Shown piece after piece: positions 36,887 through 46,771 of a stretch of 64,000 nucleotides of DNA (the stretch's first letter is position 1; every line of letters starts with the position of its first letter). The translations under genes were made by a program, and so were the position numbers. The notes beneath the pieces are model-generated. The model was not told the origin of the DNA. It did not search any database and was given only the letters and a program-made list of their open reading frames with translations. The stretch comes from Streptomyces formicae (GTDB taxonomy: Bacteria; Actinomycetota; Actinomycetes; Streptomycetales; Streptomycetaceae). The DNA lies in assembly GCF_022647665.1 (NCBI RefSeq), contig NZ_CP071872.1:5890001-5954000 (forward strand). Reading direction: 5' to 3'.

Positions 36887-38308
36887 GTGGACCCCGGCCT
36901 GCGTCTCACCTGGGTCCAGCCCGAGGACCTCGTCGGCCACGAACTCCGCCAGGCCGCCGAGGACGGCCGCGATGCCTCGTCCGTCGCCGCCCGCTGGCAC
37001 GCGGCGGGCGGCTCCCCCGCACCACCGTCGGCGGGCGCCTCGCCCACTGCGGCATCCCCCCGCCTCCGTGCCCTGGCCGCACGGCTCCTCGACGAACTGG
37101 CCGAATTCCCCAGCCCCTTGGCGGAGCTGGAGCCGACCCCGCTCGACGAGATCCGCGCGAGCTGCCCCGACTGGCCGCAGCCCGCCGCGCCGCTCACGGC
37201 GAACCACCCGGAAGCACCCGCACCCGCCGGTGGGCCGGGAAACGGCACCGACCCGCTCCTGGACCGTCTGCACGCCGCCTGGCTCGGCCGCGCCGCCGGC
37301 TGCCTCCTCGGCAAACCCGTCGAGAAGCTCCCCCTGCACGCCATCCGCGCCCTCGCCCGCGCCGCGGGCAACTGGCCGCTCAACACCTGGTTCACCGAGA
37401 AGGGCGTGCCCGCCGAACTGCTCGCCGCCCACCCCTGGAACCGCCGTTCCGCCGCCACCTCGCTCGCCGAGAACATCGACGGCATGCCCGAGGACGACGA
37501 CCTCAACTACCCCCTCCTCGACCTGCTCCTCCTCCAGCGGTACGGACACGGCTTCCGCACGGCCGACGTCGCCCGGCTCTGGCTGGACGAACTGCCCGCC
37601 GGCCGCACCTTCACCGCCGAGCGCGTCGCGTACCGCAACCTCCTCGACGGGATCGAGCCGCCGCTCACCGCCGCCCACCGCAACCCGTTCCGCGAGTGGA
37701 TCGGCGCGGCCATCCGCGCGGACGTGCACGGGTGGACGCACCCGGGCGACCCGGCGGCGGCCGCCGAGCAGGCGCACCGGGACGCGGCGCTCACGCACAC
37801 CGCCAACGGCGTGTACGGCGCGATGTTCGTAGCGGCGGCACTCGCCGAGGCGGCGACCGGCGCCGCGGACGTGCACCAGTGCCTGCACACCGGCCTCCGG
37901 GTCGTCCCGCCCCGCTCGCGCCTCGCCGAGGCCGTCCGCTCCGCCATCGAGACCGCCACCGCGCACGCCGACTTCGACGACGTCGTGGACCGTCTGCACG
38001 CCGCCCACGGCACGTATCACTGGGTGCATGCCGTCCCCAACGCCGCCCTCCTCGCCGCCGCGCTCACCCACGCCGACGGCGACTTCACGGGCTCCGTCTG
38101 CCGCGCCGTGTCCGGCGGCTGGGACACGGACTCCAACGGCGCCACCGCCGGATCCCTCGCCGGGCTGCTCGCCGGGCACCCCGGCCGGCTGCCCGAGCGC
38201 TGGACCGCTCCGCTCAGGAACCGGCTCGCCACCAGCGTCGCCGGGTTCGACGGCACCGGCTTCGACACCCTCGCCCACCTGACCTTCCAGGAGGTTCTCC
38301 GCCCATGA
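36770..38308 (+). CDS. ADP-ribosylglycohydrolase family protein with repeat N-terminus (fourth of four)
   Basis: A 512-residue protein if GTG 36770 is used; this start overlaps the previous stop (GTGA), but each of the next three 9-base repeats offers another GTG. Residues 1-40 are VTP and VDP repeats. A linker to about residue 160 follows, then the hydrolase domain: LHAAWLGRAAGCLLGKPVEKL, ENIDGMPEDDDLNYPLLDLLLL and VSGGWDTDSNGATAGSLAGLLAG. This DDDLNY / GWDTDSNGA version is a known subgroup of the family. It overlaps the ribokinase start (ATGA), tying glycohydrolase and ribokinase synthesis together. Substrate unknown; release of ribose is suggested by the partner. Confidence 0.85.
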   Translation: MTPVTPVTPVTPANLVDPVDPVDPVDPVDPVDPVDPVDPVDPGLRLTWVQPEDLVGHELRQAAEDGRDASSVAARWHAAGGSPAPPSAGASPTAASPRLRALAARLLDELAEFPSPLAELEPTPLDEIRASCPDWPQPAAPLTANHPEAPAPAGGPGNGTDPLLDRLHAAWLGRAAGCLLGKPVEKLPLHAIRALARAAGNWPLNTWFTEKGVPAELLAAHPWNRRSAATSLAENIDGMPEDDDLNYPLLDLLLLQRYGHGFRTADVARLWLDELPAGRTFTAERVAYRNLLDGIEPPLTAAHRNPFREWIGAAIRADVHGWTHPGDPAAAAEQAHRDAALTHTANGVYGAMFVAAALAEAATGAADVHQCLHTGLRVVPPRSRLAEAVRSAIETATAHADFDDVVDRLHAAHGTYHWVHAVPNAALLAAALTHADGDFTGSVCRAVSGGWDTDSNGATAGSLAGLLAGHPGRLPERWTAPLRNRLATSVAGFDGTGFDTLAHLTFQEVLRP

Positions 38309-39219
38309 CCGGCATCGTGGTGCTCGGCAGCACCAACATGGACCTCGTCGCCTATGTCGCGAAGGCCCCCCAGCGTGGGGAGACCGTCACGGGACGCGAG
38401 TTCCGTACGGTCCCCGGCGGCAAGGGTGCCAACCAGGCCGTCGCCGCCGCCCGTGCCGGCGGCGACGTGTCGATGATCGGGGCCGTCGGCACCGACGACT
38501 TCGGCGTACGCCTGCGGGCCGCGCTCGACGGCTCGGGCGTCGACACCGATCGCCTGCGCACCGCCGACGGCCCCTCCGGCACCGCCCACATCGTCGTGGA
38601 CGACGAGGGCGGCAACGCGATCGTCGTCGTCCCGGGCGCCAACGGCACCGTCGACCACCTCGCCCCCGGCGACGAGGCCGTCATCGCCGCCGCGGACGCT
38701 CTCCTCCTCCAGCTCGAACTCCCGCTCGCCGGTGTGATCGCCGGTGCCGAGGCGGCCCGCCGCCACGGGGTACGGACCGTCCTGACGCCGGCGCCCGCCC
38801 AGCCCCTGCCGCCCGAACTGCTCGCGGCCACCGACCTGTTGGTGCCGAACGAGCACGAGGCCGCCGTCCTCGCCGGCACCACCGACCCGGGCGCCGCCGC
38901 CGAGGCCCTGCTCCGCCAGGTGCCCGAGGTGGTGATCACCCTCGGCGCGGCGGGCAGCCTGTATGCCGCCCGCGGCGCGGAACCCGTCACCGTCCGCGCC
39001 CCCCGCGTCCGCGCCGTCGACACGACCGCCGCGGGCGACACCTTCGTCGGCGCTCTCGCCGTGGCGATCGTCGAGGGCAGGCCGATGCCCGCCGCGATGG
39101 CCTGGGCATCGGCGGCCGCGGCGCTCTCCGTCCAGCGCCCGGGCGCCTCTTCCTCGATGCCGTACCGGCCGGAGATCGACGAGGCGGCGGACGCCGACCA
39201 CAGTCCGGTCAACCACTGA
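38305..39219 (+). CDS. rbsK: Ribokinase (PfkB family)
   Basis: A 304-residue sugar kinase from ATG 38305 with AGGAGG upstream. Ribokinase features: VVLGSTNMDLVAYV, PGGKGANQAVAAARAGG (PfkB signature 1), LLLQLELPL, LVPNEHEAAVLAG and VDTTAAGDTFVGALAV (signature 2 with the catalytic Asp in AAGDTF). It phosphorylates D-ribose to ribose 5-phosphate. The gene is the last of the glycohydrolase run and overlaps it. No rbsABC/D transporter is present, so the ribose likely comes from inside the cell, as a product of the glycohydrolases; this is inference. Confidence 0.88.
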   Translation: MTGIVVLGSTNMDLVAYVAKAPQRGETVTGREFRTVPGGKGANQAVAAARAGGDVSMIGAVGTDDFGVRLRAALDGSGVDTDRLRTADGPSGTAHIVVDDEGGNAIVVVPGANGTVDHLAPGDEAVIAAADALLLQLELPLAGVIAGAEAARRHGVRTVLTPAPAQPLPPELLAATDLLVPNEHEAAVLAGTTDPGAAAEALLRQVPEVVITLGAAGSLYAARGAEPVTVRAPRVRAVDTTAAGDTFVGALAVAIVEGRPMPAAMAWASAAAALSVQRPGASSSMPYRPEIDEAADADHSPVNH

Positions 39220-39260
39220 GCAACCCCCCTGCGGAGCCTCGCACGGAGCTTGGAGCCCCC

Positions 39261-40511
39261 ATGCACGACCCCGACGCCGACGGTGTCGCCGCCCCTCACC
39301 CCGCGGGAAGCGCCGGTGACACCGGACCCGGTCCGCTCTCCGGGCTGCGCGTCCTCGATCTCGCGACCCTCTTCGCCGGGCCGCTGGCCGCGACGATGCT
39401 CGGCGACTTCGGCGCCGACGTCATCAAGGTCGAGCACCCCCGCAGACCCGACCCGTCACGCGGGCACGGCCCGGCCAAGGACGGCGTCGGGCTGTGGTGG
39501 AAGCTGCTCGGCCGCAACAAGCGCACCATCACACTCGACCTGTCCACACCCGGCGGCCGCGAGACCCTTCTCCGGCTCGCCGCCACCGCCGATGTCCTGA
39601 TCGAGAACTTCCGCCCCGGCACCCTGGAGAAGTGGCGGCTCGGCTGGGCGGAGCTGAGCGCCGCCAACCCCCGTCTGGTGCTGGCCCGGGTCACCGGCTT
39701 CGGCCAGTTCGGCCCGTACTCCCATCGCCCAGGCTTCGGCACGCTCGCCGAGGCGATGAGCGGCTTCGCCGCCATCACCGGCGAACCCGAAGGTCCGCCC
39801 ACGCTCCCTCCCTTCGGCCTCGCCGACTCGATCGCCGCGCTCGCCACCTCCTACGCCGTCATGACCGCGCTCACCGCCCGCGCGGCGACCGGGCGCGGCC
39901 AGGTCGTCGACATGGCCATCATCGAACCGATCCTCAGCGTCCTTGGCCCGCAGCCGCTCTGGTACGACCAGCTCGGCTACGTCCAGCCGCGCTGCGGCAA
40001 CCGCTCCCGCAACAACGCCCCCCGCAACACCTACCGGGCCGCCGACGGCAGCTGGCTCGCCGTCTCCACCTCCGCCCAGTCCGTCGCCGAACGCGTCATG
40101 CGGCTGGTCGGCCGGCCGGAGCTGACGGGCGAGCCCTGGTTCGCCACGGGCAGCGGGCGGGCCGAGCACACCGACGTGCTCGACGAGGCGGTGGGCGCGT
40201 GGATCGCCCGGCACACACGCGACGAGGTCATCGACGCGTTCGAGAAGGCGGAGGCCGCGGTCGCGCCCGTCTACGACATCCGCGATGTCATGGACGATCC
40301 CCAGTACCGCGCGCTGGACAGCGTCACCGAGGTGCCCGACCCCGAACTCGGGCCGATCCGTATGCAGAACATCCTCTTCCGCCTTTCCGAGACTCCTGGT
40401 GGCATCCGCTGGGCCGGCCGGCCGCACGGTGCGGACACGGACGCGGTCCTCGGCGAGCTGGGGCTCACCCCCGCCCGTATCGCCGCGCTGCGCGACGAAG
40501 GCGTGCTATGA
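39261..40511 (+). CDS. Family III (CaiB/BaiF) CoA-transferase
   Basis: A 416-residue family III CoA-transferase from ATG 39261, GGAG ahead. Typical parts: GLRVLDLATLFAGPLAATMLGDFGADVIKVE, WWKLLGRNKRTITLDL, DVLIENFRPGTLEKWRLG, and the aspartate-bearing VVDMAIIEPIL that forms the acyl-enzyme. The acceptor and donor acids are unknown. It overlaps the CoA-ester lyase gene (ATGA). The pair resembles two-step organisations in which an acid such as a citramalate or methylmalate derivative is activated and then cleaved; that reading is inferred. It is 41 bases after the ribokinase gene, so may share its transcript. Confidence 0.88.
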   Translation: MHDPDADGVAAPHPAGSAGDTGPGPLSGLRVLDLATLFAGPLAATMLGDFGADVIKVEHPRRPDPSRGHGPAKDGVGLWWKLLGRNKRTITLDLSTPGGRETLLRLAATADVLIENFRPGTLEKWRLGWAELSAANPRLVLARVTGFGQFGPYSHRPGFGTLAEAMSGFAAITGEPEGPPTLPPFGLADSIAALATSYAVMTALTARAATGRGQVVDMAIIEPILSVLGPQPLWYDQLGYVQPRCGNRSRNNAPRNTYRAADGSWLAVSTSAQSVAERVMRLVGRPELTGEPWFATGSGRAEHTDVLDEAVGAWIARHTRDEVIDAFEKAEAAVAPVYDIRDVMDDPQYRALDSVTEVPDPELGPIRMQNILFRLSETPGGIRWAGRPHGADTDAVLGELGLTPARIAALRDEGVL

Positions 40512-41356
40512 CGGCGCACGCCCACCCCCACGGCGCCGAATCCTTCGGCATCACCCCCGAAACCACCCCGCTCACCTGGCTGTACGCGCCTGGGGACCAT
40601 CCCGACGTCGTCCGCAAGGCGCTCTCCTGCGGCGCCGACATCGTGATCGTCGATCTCGAGGACGCGGTCCCGCCCGACCGCAAGCAGTACGCCCTCGAAG
40701 CGACCGCCGAACTGCTCACCTCCCCCCAGGCGGTGCCCGTCCATGTCCGGATCCACGCAGAGCAGGACATCCCGGCGCTGGCCGGACTCCCCGGCCTGTC
40801 CGCCCTGCGTATCCCCAAGGTGACACACGCCACTGACATCCGGCGTCCGGCGGCGCTCGCACCGGGGACGGGGCTCTACGCACTGCTGGAGTCGGCGTCC
40901 GGCGTCGAGCACGCCTATGCGATCGCGACCGCCGACCCGGCGGTGCGGGGCATCGCGCTCGGCGAGGCGGACCTCCGGGCCGACCTGGGGGTACGGGACG
41001 ACCGGGGCCTCGACTGGCCGCGCAGCCGCATCGTGGTGGCGGCCCGCGCGGCCGGACTCGCCCCGCCCCCGCAGTCGGTCTACCCCGACATCCGCGACCT
41101 GGACGGCCTGGCAGAGTCCTGCGCCCATGGCCGCGCCGTCGGCTTCCTGGGCCGGGCGGCGATCCACCCCCGCCAGCTGCCGGTCATCGAGCGCGCCTAT
41201 CTGCCGAGTCAGGAGGAGGTGGAGGAGGCGGAGGAGATCGTCCAGGCGGCGGAGACGGACGCGGGGGCGCTGGCGCTGCCGGACGGCCGCTTCGTCGACG
41301 CGGCGGTGGTGGCGACGGCGCACCGCACCCTCTGCCTGGCCCGCCGCGGCGCCTGA
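40508..41356 (+). CDS. HpcH/HpaI-type CoA-ester lyase (CitE-like)
   Basis: A 282-residue TIM-barrel lyase from ATG 40508, fused by ATGA to the CoA-transferase gene. It has LTWLYAPGDHPDVVRKAL, ADIVIVDLEDAVPPDRK with the metal/substrate acids, LESASGVEHA with the second Glu, and GEADLRADLGV. The family (citrate lyase beta-like, malyl- or citramalyl-CoA lyases) splits a 3-hydroxyacyl-CoA. The C-terminal RAAIHPRQLPVIERAYLPS is conserved. The substrate is presumably made by the neighbouring transferase. A strong hairpin follows. Confidence 0.87.
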   Translation: MTAHAHPHGAESFGITPETTPLTWLYAPGDHPDVVRKALSCGADIVIVDLEDAVPPDRKQYALEATAELLTSPQAVPVHVRIHAEQDIPALAGLPGLSALRIPKVTHATDIRRPAALAPGTGLYALLESASGVEHAYAIATADPAVRGIALGEADLRADLGVRDDRGLDWPRSRIVVAARAAGLAPPPQSVYPDIRDLDGLAESCAHGRAVGFLGRAAIHPRQLPVIERAYLPSQEEVEEAEEIVQAAETDAGALALPDGRFVDAAVVATAHRTLCLARRGA

Positions 41357-41401
41357 CCGGCGCGGAGCGGTGCCGGGCGGTGCCCTGCACCCCCGGCAAG
41401 G

Positions 41402-41437
41402 CGAGGGCCGCCCCGGCCATGGCGGGGGCGGCCCTCG
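41402..41437. terminator. Bidirectional terminator between the CoA lyase gene and lgt
   Basis: A perfect 13-bp inverted repeat, 41402-41414 and 41425-41437, with a 10-base loop, placed between two converging genes (46 and 19 bases from their stops). Confidence 0.85.
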
Positions 41438-41455
41438 GGGAGTGAGCGGGGAGCG

Positions 41456-42424
41456 TCAGCTCTTGGGGGCGGATCCGGAGTCCGCCGGGTCGGCGTCGAG
41501 CCCCTTGTCCTCGGGGTCGAGGCCCTTGTCCAGCGGGTCGGTCCCGGACGCGGACCGGTCCGCCGGGGCGTCGTCCGGAGCGTCCGGAGCTGCAGCCGTG
41601 GCCTTCTGGGGCTCCACGACCTCCTCACGGCCCGGCCGCAGCCGCGCCGAGAGCACGATGTAGGCCACCGCGAGCACGAAGACGACGATGGCGGTCCAGA
41701 CGTTCAGCCGCAGGCCCAGGATGAGGTGCGCCTCGTCCACGCGCATGTACTCGATCCAGGCGCGGCCCGCGCAGTAGGCGGCGACGTACAGCGCGAAGGC
41801 CCGCCCGTGCCCGAGCCGGAAGCGGCGGTCGGCCCAGATGACCAGCAGGGCGACGCCGATGCACCACAGCGACTCGTACAGGAACGTCGGGTGGTAGAGG
41901 GTCGCGCCCTCGATCGTGCCGGGCTTGTCCGGGTCGATCCGCACCGCCCACGGCAGATCGGTGGGGCGGCCGAACAGCTCCTGGTTGAACCAGTTGCCCC
42001 AGCGCCCGATCGCCTGCGCGAGGGCGATGGCGGGCGCGATCGCGTCCGCGTAGGCCGGCAGCGGGATGCCCCGCCGGCGGCAGCCGATCCAGGCGCCGAC
42101 CGCGCCGAGGGCGATCGCGCCCCAGATGCCGAGGCCGCCCTCCCAGATCTTGAACGCGTCGACCCAGTTCTCACCCTCGCTGAAGTACAGCTGGTAGTCG
42201 GTGATCACGTGGTACAGACGGCCGCCGATCAGGCCGAAGGGCACCGCCCAGACGGCGATGTCGGCCACCGTTCCGGCTTTGCCGCCGCGGGCGAGCCAGC
42301 GCTTGTTGCCGTACCAGACAGCGACGAACACGCCGATGATGATGCAGAAGGCATAGCCGCGCAGCGGAACCGGTCCGAGGTTGATCACACCGGTCGACGG
42401 GCTGGGAATGTAGGCAAGGTCCAT
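41456..42424 (-). CDS. lgt: Prolipoprotein diacylglyceryl transferase
   Basis: A 322-residue multi-pass membrane enzyme from ATG 42424. Hallmarks: YAFCIIIGVFVAVWYG early, IGGRLYHVITDY with the conserved Arg/His, GRWGNWFNQELFG (the Lgt signature), and AGRAWIEYMRVDEAHLILGLRLN. It transfers diacylglycerol from phosphatidylglycerol to the lipobox cysteine of prolipoproteins, the first step of lipoprotein maturation. The last 55 residues form an Asp/Pro/Ala-rich tail with repeated DPLDKGLDPEDKGLD units, common in actinobacterial versions. It is downstream of the DsbA-like gene but a hairpin separates them. Confidence 0.96.
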   Translation of the reverse strand: MDLAYIPSPSTGVINLGPVPLRGYAFCIIIGVFVAVWYGNKRWLARGGKAGTVADIAVWAVPFGLIGGRLYHVITDYQLYFSEGENWVDAFKIWEGGLGIWGAIALGAVGAWIGCRRRGIPLPAYADAIAPAIALAQAIGRWGNWFNQELFGRPTDLPWAVRIDPDKPGTIEGATLYHPTFLYESLWCIGVALLVIWADRRFRLGHGRAFALYVAAYCAGRAWIEYMRVDEAHLILGLRLNVWTAIVVFVLAVAYIVLSARLRPGREEVVEPQKATAAAPDAPDDAPADRSASGTDPLDKGLDPEDKGLDADPADSGSAPKS

Positions 42425-42442
42425 GGCAGGTCCGACGCTACC

Positions 42443-42477
42443 TTGCCGGGCGGGAGGGGAAGCAACCCACCCGGCAA
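42443..42477 (-). terminator. Hairpin between the DsbA-like gene and lgt
   Basis: Arms 42443-42454 and 42466-42477 (TTGCCGGGCGGG and its near complement) pair in 11 of 12 positions with an 11-base loop, 52 bases past the DsbA-like stop. It probably ends the trp-side transcript before lgt. Confidence 0.65.
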
Positions 42478-42528
42478 CGTCTGCATAACGAGCCGCCGGA
42501 CGACAGAGCCGTCAGCGGCCGGGGAAGG

Positions 42529-43356
42529 TCAGGAGGCCGCGGGCGCGGGCGGCTGCGCCGTCCCCGGCTTCTTGCCCTCGTTCGCCTCGGTGACCCACTT
42601 CTTCAGGTTCTCCGGGCTGATCTGCTCGGTGCCCTTCTGCGGGAAGACCGGTTCCCCGTTGAGCAGCACCGTCGGCGTGCCGCTGAAGTCTCCGTTGCGG
42701 AAGACCTCCGCCGACTTGTTCACCCAGCTGTCGTGCCGGCCCTGCTCCACGCAGCTGCGGAAGGCGGGCGTGTCGAGCCCTTCGACCTTGCCCGCCAGCT
42801 CGACCAGTCTGGCGTTGTTCCCGAAAGCGTCGTCCGTCTCCGGCGGCTGGTTCTGGTACAGCACGTCGTGGTACGGCACGAACTTCCCGGCGTCCTGCGC
42901 GCACGCCGCCGCGTTCGCCGCGCGCAGGGAGCCGCTCCCGCCGAAGCGTCCGTCGATGAGCGTGGCCAGGCGGTACTCGACCCGGAGCTGCCCGGCGTCC
43001 GTGAGCTCATGGATCGTGTCCCGGAACCCGTTCTCGAACACGGCGCAGGCCGGGCAGCGGAAGTCCTCCCAGATCGTGAGCGTGGACGGCGCGTCGCTCG
43101 CACCGGCCGGGAGGGCGAGCTGCTCCTCGCCCTCGGCTCCGCTGGGCGCGATGACCGGCCCGGCCTCGGAGGCGTCGTCCTTGCCGCCGGTGCCGGCCGC
43201 GATCACGCCGACGACAGCGGCCAGGCCGAGCACGCCGACCACGGCCGCCGACACGATCAGCAGGCGCCGTCGCTTCTCGCGCGCCTTGTCCAGCTCACGT
43301 TGCTGCAGCAGCCGCTCTCGCGCGGCCCGATTTCCGTCACGGTTGTTCTCGCTCAC
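42529..43356 (-). CDS. Membrane-anchored DsbA-family thioredoxin-fold protein
   Basis: About 275 residues from GTG 43356 (a GTG two codons earlier also fits). A basic N-terminus (ARERLLQQRELDKAREKRRRL) precedes one membrane helix (LLIVSAAVVGVLGLAAVVGVIAAG), so the rest faces outside. The thioredoxin fold starts at LTIWEDFRCPACAVFENGF with a CPAC active site, and the cis-Pro loop FSGTPTVLLNG is near the end. Only one further cysteine pair region (AAACAQDAGK, FRSCVEQG) is seen. Role: oxidation or isomerisation of disulfides in exported proteins. It lies 85 bases beyond trpA. Confidence 0.9.
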   Translation of the reverse strand: MSENNRDGNRAARERLLQQRELDKAREKRRRLLIVSAAVVGVLGLAAVVGVIAAGTGGKDDASEAGPVIAPSGAEGEEQLALPAGASDAPSTLTIWEDFRCPACAVFENGFRDTIHELTDAGQLRVEYRLATLIDGRFGGSGSLRAANAAACAQDAGKFVPYHDVLYQNQPPETDDAFGNNARLVELAGKVEGLDTPAFRSCVEQGRHDSWVNKSAEVFRNGDFSGTPTVLLNGEPVFPQKGTEQISPENLKKWVTEANEGKKPGTAQPPAPAAS

Positions 43357-43441
43357 GATCACAGCAACGAACCGGGGGGGCGCCCATGCGCCTCCCCGGT
43401 CCGAGGTCCACCCGTACGGGTGAGCAGTGCGTTCGACGGCG

Positions 43442-44250
43442 TCAGCGCTTGCGGACGCCCTCGGCCAGCTCGCCCGCCAGCGTCCGCACCGCCGCGATCC
43501 CCGCCGCGTGGTCGTCCGCGTCGAGGAGCCGCTTGACGAAGGCCGAGCCGACGATGACGCCGTCGGCGAAGCCGGCGACCTCGGCGGCCTGCACGGCGTT
43601 GGAGACGCCGAGGCCGACGCAGACCGGCAGTTCGGTGGTGGCGCGGGTGCGCCGGACGAGGTCCTGGGCCTGGGCGCCGACCGACTCGCGGGTGCCGGTG
43701 ACGCCCATCAGCGAGGCGGCGTAGACGAAGCCGGAGCCCACCGCGGTGATCTTGGCGAGCCGCTCGTCCTTGCTGCTGGGCGCGACGACGAAGACCGTGG
43801 CCAGCCCGTGCTTCTCGGCGTGCTCGCGCCACACTGCGGACTCCTGGACCGGCAGGTCGGGCAGGATGCAGCCGGCGCCGCCCGCTTCGGCGAGTTCGGC
43901 GGTGAAGCGCTCGATGCCGTACCGGTCGATCGGGTTCCAGTACGTCATCACGAGGACCGGCTTGCCCGTGGCCCGGTGGGCCTCGCGGACCGTGCGCATG
44001 ACGTCCGCGATCTTCACGCCGCCCCGCAGGGCGATGTCGTCGGCGGTCTGGATGACCGGGCCGTCGAGGACCGGATCGCTGTGCGGCAGACCGATCTCGA
44101 CGATGTCCGCGCCGCCGTCGAGGACGGCCTTGACCGCCTCGATGCCGCCGTCGACGGTCGGGAATCCGGCGGGCAGGTACGCGATGAGCGCGGCCCGGTC
44201 CTCGGACCTGGCGGCGGCGAGGGTGTCGCTCAGCAGATGGATGTTCCCGC

Positions 44251-44254
<4 letters not shown>
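43442..44254 (-). CDS. trpA: Tryptophan synthase alpha chain
   Basis: A 270-residue TIM barrel from GTG 44254, overlapping the trpB stop by four bases. The catalytic Glu is in VDIVEIGLPHSDPVLDGPVIQ; the second acid region ILPDLPVQE and the phosphate loop GLGVSNAVQAAEVAGFADGVIVGSA are present. It splits indole-3-glycerol phosphate to indole and glyceraldehyde 3-phosphate, passing indole to TrpB through the complex tunnel. Confidence 0.97.
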
Positions 44255-45543
<1,289 letters not shown>

Positions 45544-45617
45544 GCCGGAACTCCTCAAGAGCGATCAGCTGAAGAGAGATGAGGGTGATGACGTCCGGGA
45601 CGCTGAGCGCATCGCGC

Positions 45618-45827
45618 TCAGCGTCGGCGCCATCGCATGCCGTTGACCTGACCGGGCTCGTCCCCGATGACGTACCGGACGCGGCGTCCGTGCACCCGGC
45701 GCGCCGGCGCACGGCAGCCGCGCGGGCGGCAGCCGCGCGCGAGCGGGGCGTGCGGCACGCGCGCCGTCGTACCGGCCGGGCGAAGGCTCGGCCGGGCGGA
45801 CGGTACGCGGCGCAGGACGGTGGTCAT
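45618..45827 (-). CDS. trpM: TrpM, small modulator protein of tryptophan synthesis
   Basis: A 69-residue Arg-rich small protein between trpC and trpB, starting at ATG 45827, only seven bases beyond the trpC stop. The core PLARGCRPRGCRAPARRVHGRR and RYVIGDEPGQVNGMRW agree with what I remember of TrpM of S. coelicolor, a small protein in the trpCMBA locus that affects tryptophan formation and development. Its ribosome site is masked: GGGAGG pairs with CCTCCC immediately before the ATG (hairpin over 45828-45845 with the trpC stop in the loop), so translation may depend on ribosomes leaving trpC. Confidence 0.75.
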   Translation of the reverse strand: MTTVLRRVPSARPSLRPAGTTARVPHAPLARGCRPRGCRAPARRVHGRRVRYVIGDEPGQVNGMRWRRR

Positions 45828-45834
45828 GGGGAGG

Positions 45835-46644
45835 TCAGTCCCTCCCGTGGCGCAGCGCCGGGTGGGCGCCCGCGGCGACGAGATCGGCCACGGCGGCCTT
45901 CGGGTCCCGGCCGGTGACCAGGGACTCGCCGACGAGGACCGCGTCGGCGCCCGCGTTGGCGTACGCGATCAGGTCGTGCGGGCCGCGGACGCCGGACTCG
46001 GCGATCTTGACGATGCCCGCGGGGATCTCGGGGGCGACGCGGTCGAAGGTGGACCGGTCGACCTTGAGGGTCCTGAGGTCGCGGGCGTTGACCCCGATGA
46101 TCCGGGCACCGGCGTCCACGGCCCGCTCGACCTCGTCCTCGTCATGGACCTCGACGAGCGGGGTGAGACCGATCGACTCGGCTCGCTCGATGAGCGAGAC
46201 CAGGGCCTCCTGGTCGAGGGCGGCGACGATCAGCAGGACCAGGTCGGCGCCGTACGCACGGGCCTCCCACAGCTGGTACGACGTGACGATGAAGTCCTTG
46301 CGGAGCACCGGGATGTCCACCCGGGCGCGCACGGCCTCCAGATCGGCGAGCGAGCCGCCGAAGCGGCGCTGTTCGGTGAGGACGGAGATGACGGCCGCGC
46401 CGCCCGCCTCGTAGTCGGCGGCGAGTGCGGCCGGGTCGGCGATGGCGGCGAGCGCACCCTTGGAGGGGCTGGAGCGCTTCACCTCGCAGATGACCTGGAC
46501 CCCTTCGCCGCGCAGCGCGGCGACGCCGTCCTTGGCCTGGGGCGCCTTGGCGGCACGCTCCTTGAGCTCGTCGAGGCTGACCCGCGCCTGCCGCTCTGCG
46601 AGGTCGGCGCGCACGCCTTCGATGATCTCGTCGAGCACACTCAC
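45835..46644 (-). CDS. trpC: Indole-3-glycerol phosphate synthase
   Basis: A 269-residue TIM barrel from GTG 46644 with GGAAGGGGG upstream. Catalytic segments: VICEVKRSSPSKG (Lys), SVLTEQRRFGGSL, VLRKDFIV (Lys), GVNARDL and VGESLV. It converts CdRP to indole-3-glycerol phosphate. The first gene of the trpC-trpM-trpB-trpA unit. A short inverted repeat, GTCCCA and TGGGAC (46742-46758), lies about 100 bases upstream; its role is unknown. Confidence 0.96.
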   Translation of the reverse strand: MSVLDEIIEGVRADLAERQARVSLDELKERAAKAPQAKDGVAALRGEGVQVICEVKRSSPSKGALAAIADPAALAADYEAGGAAVISVLTEQRRFGGSLADLEAVRARVDIPVLRKDFIVTSYQLWEARAYGADLVLLIVAALDQEALVSLIERAESIGLTPLVEVHDEDEVERAVDAGARIIGVNARDLRTLKVDRSTFDRVAPEIPAGIVKIAESGVRGPHDLIAYANAGADAVLVGESLVTGRDPKAAVADLVAAGAHPALRHGRD

Positions 46645-46771
46645 GCGAGCGGCCCCCTTCCGAGAGGTTGATGATGGATCACTGTCAGCAATGTCGATGG
46701 TATCCGCATGAGGGCGAAGGCCCTGCATCCGGTTGACGGCCGTCCCACTACCTGGGACTTCGTCCGGCCGG

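Noticed and set aside
46742..46758. GTCCCA-TGGGAC inverted repeat upstream of trpC
   Set aside because: Only six base pairs per arm; expected by chance in a 64-kb GC-rich window. No Trp-rich leader peptide was found nearby to suggest attenuation.
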